A stretch of DNA of 64,000 nt from Mansonella perstans (lineage: Eukaryota > Nematoda > Chromadorea > Rhabditida > Onchocercidae). Shown piece by piece: positions 50,322 through 61,294 of the stretch. A program made the position numbers and the translations under genes. Below the pieces are notes generated by a model. That model saw only the letters and a list, made by a program, of their open reading frames with translations, was not told the origin of the DNA and made no database searches. The first letter of the stretch is position 1; each line of letters opens with the position of its first letter. The stretch covers positions 186,001 to 250,000 of the forward strand of contig JBAMDO010000006.1 in assembly GCA_037074765.1 (NCBI GenBank), read 5' to 3'.

Positions 50322-53300
50322 ATGTCCGGTAAGTATTATTGTAAGTTTTATTGCATTTTCTATTGTATATCAACATAATTTGTAGAGGTTTTATTATAAG
50401 AAGGAAGTGTGGAAAGGATGTAATTATATTTATCGCATGAATACGACTGATTGATAAATTGAATTATTAACAAGTATCAAATTTAGTAAAGAAATTAACT
50501 TTTCAGGTATCCAAAAATTGCTAATTTTTTGATATAATCGTGATAAATACTGCAAATATTTAAGTATATTTCTTTGCTCGATAGTAACTCCATCTTCGTC
50601 TATTAATGCTTATGAGTATAATTTCATTTCTCATCTCAATAACTTTATTTTGTTCTATATTTTATATAAGTGATGCATTTATCATTTCAATTCCACACTG
50701 ACCATAATTTAATTATATATTTTTCATAAATTTTATGCAATTGTTGAAATTATTTTTTCACTAAAATTTCATTTTCGATCAAACTTTTGCAGCACTTAAT
50801 TTCTTTCTCCTTTCCTTATTTTTTTTTTTGAAATAAAAAAGCAAATGAAATGTTGTTGGTATTTCCATTATCAAGATTAGAAGAATGTTAAGGGAGAAAG
50901 AGAAATGGGAATGATGAAAAAAGATGAAAACTTTTTTTCTTCAATCGAGGAAATCTTTATGGGGGAAAAAATTAATAAACTAAGAAATTTCAGAAGCTTT
51001 AACAAAGCTGAAGTATTCACGATTTCGTCACGTGTATTCCAAAAGTGTGCGGCGTAGTGAGTGGTATGATACGGGACCGGGACACGGATTAGCGGTAGCC
51101 GCGAACCCGAAGATGATTGCACTGGCTATTGATGTTCCTGCAGGTGGCGTTGTTCAAGTTGCCAAACTTTGTCATATGGGTCGAGGGCGAATGGAATTGG
51201 GCAAAATTAAGGATCACGAAGTATGCTTTTCATTTTAAAATTTCTTGTTTCACTATTTGTTTCACTATCCTGCATTAGTTTTGGGTATTTAATCAATATT
51301 TATAACTGAGTTCTTTTTATCTCTTTAATATATTCATTATTATTTAGCGGATGCATTCTAAGTATCATTTTAAAATAAAAATAGACAGAATTAAATTACT
51401 TACTTACTGTTAAAGAAAATAGACATCGAAAAATCGTCCAATCCGTGCCTGTCTATTGCTTTAAATAAGATTTAAACTACTTTTTATTTCAGGGTGCTGT
51501 ATGTGATCTAAAATGGAACCCTTTCAATGATAACGTTTTAGCTACCGGATCTCACGATGCCACAGTTCGAGTATGGCACATTGATGATATGCTTAGAATT
51601 CGGTTATAATTTTCCTTTTGTACAAAATTTTTCAACTAGCGTCCAAAGAATTTAAAATTAAAAAAAGAAAATTTATTTTTCTCGTAATGCAAATCTTGCA
51701 TTTGTGAGAAGAAAATTTCGCAGAATTTGTTCAGCTTTCGATTTGTGCAATCATCAATGCTATACTGTTAATCACTCAAAATTTTAAACATATGGTGCTG
51801 CTGTGTTGGAGAAGCTAAATTGAAAATTTCATTAAATCACGAATAAAACTTATAAAGATAGCCTAAAAATATCGATTTCCAGTATCACCAAAATATACAG
51901 ATTTATTGCACAAAAATCTTAGTTGAATATGAAATTATGATGCCAACAACTTAGATTATTCAGTTTGTTTTTGTGGCTATCGAAAACGAAACTCAGTTGC
52001 ATATTTTGAATCAGTGACTTAATTATTATCAAATTACAGTTGTTTGCGAATATCCAGAGCACATTCTCGTCGCGTTCATACAGTGGAATGGCACTCGACG
52101 GTTGATAACGCTGTCTTTTCGGCTTCGTTAGATGGTCGAATAGTGCTATGGAATATTGAAACAGATAGTATTGTGTACAGAATTGAAGATTGCAATGCCG
52201 TTTCATTAAGCTTAAGGTTATTTATTTTTCTTTTAATTTTTAGAGCAATGAATTACGTACTATTATAAGAATGCTTGAGAAAGCATACGAAATAGAAAAG
52301 AAGAGATATTTCGTCATTATTTTTATATTTCTTAGAATATTAATAGATATGAAATTCATTGTTTGCTTAAATTAAGTATGGAAATGAATATCAATGCGTG
52401 TATATCAGAATTTTTCGGAAATTATTTTAGTACCATAATTGTGGTAATAAATCTAGCGGTATAATTTCAGTTACAACTGTTTCGAATTTGTGACGACTAC
52501 TAAATCGCGTGAATTATCAATTTATGATGCACGTACGGGTGAAAAACAGCGTAGCACACAACTTATTCATGACGGTGCTATGCTTGCACGAGTTTTGTTC
52601 TACAGAATACCAGAAACGAACGAAAGTGAACGTCTTATAACAACTGGTAGTTCACGGAGTACTCGACGACAAATAGCTATCTACAATTCTCGGCCTCTGG
52701 ACGTACCATTGGCTGTTGTGGATATTGATGGGGGATCCGGTTTTCTGATGCCTATGGTTGATAATGATCTCAATTTGTTGTACATTGCCGGGAAGGTAAA
52801 TTAAACTTCGATTTTGATTTCCATGCAGATCGCTTTGTTTTGCGGCGTTTTATTGGATTTTCTAATTTTTAGATCTGGAAGTTCGATTTTGCTAATATTC
52901 TGATAATTTTTTAGGGTGATGCCAATATTCGATTTTATGAATTGTTAAAAGAAGCACCTTTTATATCCTATCTGAATGAATCCTCTGGCTCTAGAGCACA
53001 CACAACGGTATGTGTACTTCCCAAACGGGGTCTCAGTGTAATGCAGTGCGAAATAATGAGGATATTTCGGGTAGATGCTGAACAACTAGTTATTGAACCA
53101 TTGTCATTTTTCGTTCCGCGAAGAGTAAGTTCTAATTGTAAAACAATTGTTTTTATCTTTTGAAAACATAACAGGGACTGCAAAAGTTCGAAATTGAAGT
53201 GGAAAATTTTTGAACTTTCTGTTACTTTTTAATCTTCATTTCTTTAGGAATTTTTGTCTGCTAATTTGCGAACTTTTAATTTGTCTACAAATAGATTTTG

Positions 53301-56300
53301 AAGTTCTCAGGTAGTAAGTAGGATGAAGTATGAAAGTCAGCAGTGTCGACAAAATGTCTACTTTTCATTTGTTTACTGGAAGAAAAACTTTTTCTGTGAT
53401 AACCTGAATCTTTTTTTATTCCTCGATTTTATCTTACAAAAGTCATATTTTCATTTTTCGAATTAATTTCCTTTGGTTAATTTTTTTTCAGAAATTGCCA
53501 AATTAACTTCTAAATAATGTATCCTAAGTATTTTTAATGCTCAGATTTTTTCACCATTCATTTTCTTATATTTTGTTACATTTCCACTGATTTGAGTGAT
53601 ACTGTTTTAGTAGTCATCTGTTTTTTCTCTGAGCATATACTATATTGACAATTGAGACATTCTATCGGATTTCTGATATTGAAGCTTAATATTATGATTG
53701 AAAGATAGCGGTTGATCGAGGTTAACTTCATAATTGATATAGCTTTCTTAATTTACCTTATACAGTAGTGGTTTAATCATTGACGAAAATTTGAAGAGGA
53801 TGTCATTGCTTTTTATTAAAGTAATTTTTTTAGGCCGACGGGTTTCAAGCCGACTTGTATCCGGCAACACGGTCACCAACTCCGTCCTTATCGTTTCGTG
53901 AATGGTTAGCTGGTTTAAATCGTGAGCCTATTATGTTGGAGTTGAAGGACTGTTTACTGAATTGTACGAACAAACCAGTAACATTTGCCAAGAACAGTAA
54001 TCGAACCAAACTAATGATCGCTGATGTTAACAATGATCGTAAATTCCGGTTTTTATCGCAGGTACCACGACTTGACATGAGAGGTAGCAAACATTGCAGT
54101 TCCAACTTTAAAGGTCCTAGATACCAAATCTTTGGACCGCTGATGTCATTTATTGTAATATTGGCTGAAAATTTTGCTAATAGGAGTAAGCTTAGAATTT
54201 CAGAACTATTTGAAGAATTATAATCTAATTAACTCCTGAACTGTACAAAAGGACTAGGCTACTGATAAGGTTTTTTTCTTTTTATCGAATTTGTTGGTGT
54301 TTTCAGAAATTGAGAAAGATGATAGATTCTTAGCTAACTCTTTTGATCTTTGAAATTGCTTGAAATTCAACGTCATTAGTCATTTTAGTAGCTATCTATT
54401 CAGATTTCTGAAATTCCGAATTTCCAAAATATCTGAAATATTGTTATAACCTGATAGACTTATATATGTTTATTGATTTGTTAAACATAAGAGAATTATC
54501 CGGTGGTCGCAGCTGTTCTCGTAACATGTAAAATCCTTTCCTATGACTACTGTAAGCGTTGCGATACTGTGAATATTACATAAGGTAGAGCTATTTTTTC
54601 CTAGAAGGCAATGATTTTTTAGAAAAATAAAATTCCAAGTTTTTGAATTAAGATTTTTCCATGTGCACTTTTTAAATATTTAAATATGCTGGTTTAGCAA
54701 TTTTTTAGTTTAATAAAATCTGTTCGGTTTTCCTAACATTCAGAAATATGTTTTTCTACGGTAACTCAATCCGTTTTGTCGTTAGGTGACAAAACCTGAT
54801 TATCGCGAAATAACGGATCGTGAAGATCGTGAAGAGCTACTGGAGATCGAAAAGATTAAAGCAAAACTGGCTGCCGAATCTGCGAGTGAGATCGACAAGG
54901 AACAGCGCATGAATGAGTATGTTGCTACTCAAGTTACTTTATTAAATTTCTTTTGCAAATTTTCTTTCCTTAGCTTTACCACTCTACATGAGATTTATTT
55001 TTTTTTTATTTGGTTTATTTGGAATATGCTTGACCGATATTTCCTGCATGCTTTTTTGAACATTAAATTTAACAGTTTCGAACATTATCTTTTAAAATTA
55101 CTTTTAATGATTTCAGTTTTGATTCTATTCGCCACAATAGTATGATTGGGATTTATTGGAAAGGATTGAATTTTTTATCTTTCTATATAGTTTTTTGAAG
55201 AGAAATGGATGAAACAAGTGACATACATAATGGGAAGGAAAAAAATAAGAATGAAAGTATACCTGTATCACTTTCATCTCCAGTCTGCGAGAAAAACGCT
55301 TCAATTGCTGGAAATACTGACGCCGACATCACTGCACTAAATCATAAAAATTCATTATCTGATTCACGGATTATCAGCATTGCCGACCGAAGCGTTTCAT
55401 CGTTTTCAATCAGTTAGTCATTGAGCTGTGGCGGTCACTGGGCTGAGGGATTTTCCATTTTTCGTCACTGTTTTAGCATGTAGTCTCGTTCGACTACATG
55501 CTAAAACAGTGAAGTGATTAAACTTTTGTCTTAAATGAAGCTTCTATTAGACATAAAGGGTTATTATTCCTGTTACTTTCTATACATTTGATATATAGAT
55601 CTGAAAACGTAGAAATTTTTTTTTTTAGAATCAAGCAACGCTGTCACATCGAAAACCTCGAAAACCGGTTCAGCACCGAGTATTTCTTTAGAAAGCCAGT
55701 GCACTAATCCATGTGATGGATTACAAATGAAACGAACAGAGGAACATAAATCGCCGATGATGCAACATTTGAATAACAAGAATGGTAATCGGAAGGAACA
55801 AGGAAAAGATAATGTCAGGTATGTGCTACCTGTTTCTTTTTTTTTTAATTTTACAAGCTTAAGGCAAAATGGTTTATAAAATTGAAGATTAGTTATTATC
55901 ATCTTAATTCATTTACCAACTGGACCATCATATTTGTACAAGGACTACTAAAAATTCTGAAATTAATCGGTCAATCAGTAAAGCGTCTTGCCACATTAGC
56001 AAGGAAACTTGGTTGTGATATTTTCGAATGTGAAATCAGTTAACCTAACTTACTGATCATTCCAGCAGTCTTAGCCGTTTCTCGGAAGAAGCGATGGTGA
56101 ATGTGTTGAGAGAAATGGAACGTGAGTTACGGAAATGTCGAAGTAGATGCGACCAATTGGAAAAAATTGTTCATCTGCAACAGGTTAGAATATTTACAAG
56201 TTTCTGCATAGGTTTTGCTTTACTTTTACTGGGTTGTCCAAAAACCATAATCGAGTAGAAGGTAGAGGAGAAAAGTAGAGGATTCTTTTGGGCTTAGATG

Positions 56301-57306
56301 CTGTTATGTCTTCAGTTTTAGCTAGGATATGGTTCTAGTAATGACCGTTGGACCTTAATTCGGAAACCAAAATTTCATGTTAGATATGAATGAGAAAACT
56401 TGAATTCTTCGTTCTACACATTCATTTTTAAATATTGTTGTTTAAGACTGATATTAATTTGTTTTTAGTGATTTTTTTTAAAGATGAATCTATTTCTAAT
56501 CCTTTATGAAAAATCAACTGTACCAGTACCTTTCTCAGGAAAGCATTGCAATATCCCAAGCTCTCACTGTTTTTGGATTTCATGAATTTTAAATTTTTAA
56601 TATTTTTTTTAATATTTCTAAATTTAATATATCTTTTTCGTTCATTCTGTCTTATATTCCTTTCTTTTGTGGGGAATTCAAAATTCAAATTTGACTTGGT
56701 ATTTCATATACAAGTAAATTGCAGGAACAAGAAGTTTAGCGAAACATAAAAGCCTATTTTTCTGTCCCAAGATTTTTAGGAAATGTTAGTTGCGGGAACT
56801 GGTTCTATGAAGGATAGACGATAGTGCGGAGTGAAGTTTTCGCTAGAACTCCTTTATCTATTCCTTGTTTTTACTTACTGTTAATTGTTTATTTACTTAG
56901 TTTTCATTTATGTTTTAATTTCTTCTCTTTTTCCAATTCAGTTGTCTTTCTGTACTTGTACATCGATTATTTTACTTGCATTATTCTTACCGGCGTATTT
57001 AATCGCTCAACGAAGAGATACATCATATTTCCATCTTTTTTCTGTTCTGTACTTAAATTTGGAAATTTTAAACAGAATTTTTACAAAAATTCTATGGTTT
57101 TATACGAAAAGCATTTTATCTGAACAGTTCAAAATTTCGGGCGCTTTTTTTAAAGATTTATTCAGCATCATGATTGCGTCTACTTTTTTCAGCAAGATAT
57201 AGAAAGTTTGCGCTATGAAATCCACTGGAAAGATAATCGGATCGATTTCTTGCAGACTCAGTTGCAGCAGCTAGATGTAACTCGCGACATTTCCCGGTCT
57301 TCCTGA
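50322..57306 (+). CDS. cor-1: Coronin, WD-repeat actin-binding protein (682 aa)
   Basis: Coronins bind F-actin and the Arp2/3 complex and regulate actin turnover at the cell cortex. Twelve plus-strand exons close in frame: 50322-50328, 50994-51220, 51493-51602, 52040-52216, 52471-52795, 52915-53124, 53834-54061, 54786-54916, 55201-55412, 55629-55818, 56066-56183, 57193-57306. The N-terminus has the coronin signature (SRFRHVY). WD repeats follow ([31 protein letters not shown]), then the coronin core ([37 protein letters not shown]). A charged segment ([19 protein letters not shown]), a Ser/Asn-rich linker at about 480-610 and a C-terminal coiled coil at about 611-675 ([16 protein letters not shown]) complete it. 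Only one WD/coronin unit is present, so it is the short cor-1 type rather than tandem coronin-7 (POD-1). The first coding exon has only 7 nt, which makes the start less certain; the acceptor at 55200 is atypical. Confidence 0.9.
55465..55512. repeat. Perfect palindrome, 21-bp arms, 6-nt loop, in a coronin intron
   Basis: The 21 bases at 55465-55485 are followed by TCGTTC and then their exact reverse complement at 55492-55512; the arm contains GTTTTAGCATGTAGTC. It lies in the 216-bp intron 55413-55628, 52 nt after the donor, and would form a hairpin in the pre-mRNA. Confidence 0.95.
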
Positions 57307-58600
57307 CAGTCGGATGCACGTTGTCACACATGATGTTTAGTTTCAAATTTACTTTTTGATGTTTCAACTTTTGAGAATCTCTTATGTAAAGATTAAATAT
57401 TGAATAATTTGCTGCTTCCTCGAAATCTAGGAATTTTTAACTGACCTTTCGGACCTAATCTTCGGAGGTTTTACACGGGTAATTTAATTTTGTCCAGTCG
57501 GTAATTTTTTCTAGTCGTAATTTTTTCCAGTTGCTTGAAAATGGGAAGTGTTCTGAATATGTTTATTTGTATGCTATATTGTTTTTCTCAAAATGTTCAT
57601 GTACATTGCTACTGACGTAAATATATTTTTCAAATGCTAGTTTTAAGTAATGGTAATACTGATAGCATGCTTCATTGTACGTTCCTTCAGTTGTGTGATA
57701 GGTCATGTCTTATGAATATGGAAGAGCTTGAAATGCTAGAGAAGTTCCAATGATTGTATAAGATTCAATTTACAGAGTTCCATCTGTCTTATGGTCATGT
57801 TTGCGGGTATAATCTTTGTATTCTATCATTGGTTTTTTTATATTTCTTATTTTCTTTTTCATCTTTTATGTTTAAATCTCTCTTTTCTGCTTCCCGAATT
57901 AAAATCGCTTTTGAGAGAAGGATTGATAATTTTTTAAAGGATTTTAAAAATGGACAGTTCTAAAGAAGATGGATGTCTTTTATGTGCAGAAAAGTGGCTA
58001 TTATATAGTTATTTAAAAAGCTTAATATAATTTCGGATTTGAGGGTGGCAGTGAAGAAGCAAGTTGTCTTTGGATTAAACTATGCCGTTTTATTTTCCAA
58101 GCTTTCAAAGCAATTCTTGAATAATGTAGGGAAAATATTTTCTTAACTAGTCTTTTTTTTTGCTGCAGTTTGTTTTAAAAAGTTTCATTTAATTGCTTTC
58201 TTTTTGAAGAAATATTATTTGGGCATTCTCTTGTGATTTTACAAGGAACTAGGAATGCTATATTGCCTCCCCTGATTCGGGACACATGTCACAGTAAGAT
58301 TTTCAACTTCAAACTCTAAATTTGATATTTCTAATACATTTGAAGCATTAATGTTGACCTCAAGAAAATATTAACGAGGATAACGTGAACTGAAAAGATC
58401 TTTAGAGCGCGAAAGGTGGTAGCTTTGTAAATATATTTACTCAACGTTTTATCCCTACAGGAAAGAAGATTTTCGTACAAATGCTTATGACTAATTTATT
58501 GCTATGCATAATGTGAAGTGAATTTTTCATAACAGAATTTACATGCTCTATGTTAACAAGAAATGTTGAAAAAACTGAACTATGGGGTCCTGTTTATTAA

Positions 58601-58714
58601 TTGATCTGGGGATTTTTGCTACTATCATGCAGTGAAAATCTCCCAGTTGAATGATTATTGATCTAGGGATTTTTGCTACTATCGTGAAATGAAAATTTCC
58701 CAGTTGGATGATTA
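58601..58714. repeat. Tandem duplication, 57-bp unit
   Basis: Units 58601-58657 and 58658-58714 both begin TTGATCT and share GGGATTTTTGCTACTATC and CCCAGTTG, with a few substitutions. Confidence 0.9.
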
Positions 58715-59361
58715 AAGATGCTTTGGTAGTTGACTTGATCAGATAATTTGTACTGTCTGGATACATATTGACGGTACAGACAATTTTAAAAAAGTTTAGG
58801 TCAATAGTGCAAAAGTCGGGGATAAGTTATACTGCAGACGGTATAGTATTAAAAAATATGTATTACTGATATTTGATTTCAGGAAATGTTCATTTAAATG
58901 ACTACCTACTTGATTACATTGCTATGAAATATCAGTCGGGGAGAGATGTTAATGAAATATATAAAGACTGAATAGTTTCACTTTCCTTCTTCGTTTTCCT
59001 TCTTAATATTATATTCATTTTTTATATATTCGAATTTCTTAATACTTTTCAAAATGCCAACTTTTCAAGTCGTAATGACATATCAAGGGAGCACTTATCT
59101 CAAGATGCAAGAGTGAATAAAAAAAAGAAAATCAAATAAACTATCTGATCTTCTGTCTACATAGCTGGCCGTAAAGACATTCTTTCATCATTATATTGAA
59201 TAAGGATCTGAATTAAAAGCTTCAGATAATTTAATATCTTGAAACAACCACTGGGTGGATAAAGAAATATTTTTGCATAATTATAATTAACCGTTGAAAT
59301 TTCCCTACTCTTCTTTGTTCTCATAAATAATTCAATTGATTAAGCTGAATAATAAGCATTG

Positions 59362-59395
59362 TACAGCTAATATATTTATTTATATATTAGCTGTA
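59362..59395. repeat. Perfect palindrome, 14-bp arms, 6-nt loop
   Basis: TACAGCTAATATAT at 59362-59375 and its reverse complement at 59382-59395. AT-rich; third perfect palindrome in the window. Confidence 0.9.
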
Positions 59396-60656
59396 AATTA
59401 TAATGGAAAAGTTGAAAAGGGTTATTGATCATGTTAACGAATATTAAGCATTTCGCAGTTCCATCAAAATTTATATGGATATGCAATCATTAGATGGGTC
59501 GAGATGTTGAGATGGATTACAGTGTCTACGGACAACTGTTGATCTTTTCACTCCAATACAAATGAAAATTTGTTAGCTGTGGAGTGCCCATAAGGATATA
59601 TTAAAAGTTATGTTACCTTAAATTCAAAATTACTACGACTACTTTTAACTTTAAATTTCATATTTATCTAAACCCTCTAAAACCTTCGTTCAAATCTATC
59701 ATGCTTAGTTTTAAAAATACCTTAAATTTTCTTCCGTATTACTTATGAAATGTATTCCTAACTTTGTTCCTAACTTTGAAAAAATCCGAAAGAAATTTCG
59801 CACATCAGAAATTTTATAAAAAGCTCTTCAACACTTTGAGAAAAATCAAAATAAAATCATGCGGTCACTTAAAAATCATAAATCGTCGTAGAAGTCACTA
59901 ATTTCATTGAAATAACCTCGTATTAAATTTGTCATAATTAAGCAATGACCAGTAAAAACTCTTGATCCTATAATGACCTTCAGGCGCTACAAAGAAGCGC
60001 GTATGTATGATGTTTCCGCGCCAGGAATGTCTAGACAAATATCCCTCTCCCTCAATCCGTGCTACCTCAAACTAATTCTTGCTAACCTTATTGTCGTACA
60101 TTTGACATCCTCCTGTCGCATAACCGATGCTGTCTAAGTGTGCTCTGTATCACTCTGTATGTATCGCCGAGCTAATTGTTCGACCAAAGGTCATCATCAG
60201 TTTATATTCCAATCTTTCCAATTCATTGTCCACAATTTGTTTCTTTTAACCCTCTTTTTCTCATTTTTAATATTTTGCAATGTTTACTTTATCTTTTGAC
60301 AAAAATTTGAGTTAAAAGTTACGAAAAGAAATTAATTCGATTTCTCTCTTTCATAGTTCAATAGAGAGTTGGTCAAAAGTTAAATATATATATATGTATA
60401 TATGCTATAAGCTTTAGATTTTAATCATTTTAATGTAGAAATTCAACAATCATTCATTAATTCAAATGTATATTTCAAAATATTGTGCTGAATGTGGAAG
60501 ATTATTATCTGTATCATTTTCCATGTAGAAATATGATCAATCTCGATCCTGATAAGAAATGTCCTCTCGACCTGAAAATAAGTAGCACTAATTGTTGTCA
60601 AAAAAGAATGATTGAAGAAAAAAAGGTTGACTGCCTCTGTTATTAATGGCCTATTG

Positions 60657-60677
60657 AAAAAAAAAAAAAAAAAAAAT
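60657..60677. repeat. A tract
   Basis: Run of A after ATTG. A second, shorter run lies at 60779-60794. Low-complexity. Confidence 0.9.
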
Positions 60678-61241
60678 TGAAAAGCGTTCTTTTCTCATTT
60701 GCATGTCACACATCTTGTGACCATTTAGATTCATTCATTGTTCAATCACACAATAAAATACCTTTACCATTCCAATCCAAAAAAAAAAAAAAAATACCAC
60801 TGTTCCCTAAAAAATGAATTTGATTTTTATTAGATAAATGCTTTTATGGTCCCTTTAATTTACCTTTTTCTAATTAATGTCAATAAATCTTTTACTAAAT
60901 TTCTTCCATATTTTCACATACTAAGAGCATAATGCTTTCTTAAATTTGTTTGAAATTTTGTATTTTATTTTCTCACCAACTTTCAATGACATTATCCATA
61001 GACATTGTGAGAGATATCTTGATATTTAACAGAGAAAAAAGTCTTTCTTCATCTTTTCTACTCCATCTCTGCAAATCGATGCATTTGTTATCAGGTTTGA
61101 GTTAAGATTTCGTTAGAGTAATAGTTCCAACCTTTCTCTTGACCGTGGACCATTTTAGCTGTTTTATTTACAGCAGGAAATAGATAATAATGAATTCTGT
61201 TAATTTTAAAATGAACTTCAATCAAAATTTCTAACTGTTAG

Positions 61242-61294
61242 TTAAACTTTTAGCGTATCTGTTGAACTTTTAATGTACTTATTAAACTTTTAGT
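61242..61294. repeat. Triplicated AAACTTTTA motif
   Basis: Three near-identical blocks around RAACTTTTAR occur at about 20-bp spacing. Probably simple slippage. Confidence 0.5.

Noticed and set aside
56824..57202. Two overlapping plus-strand ORFs of about 100 codons
   Set aside because: They lie in the last coronin intron and are T-rich hydrophobic translations without support.
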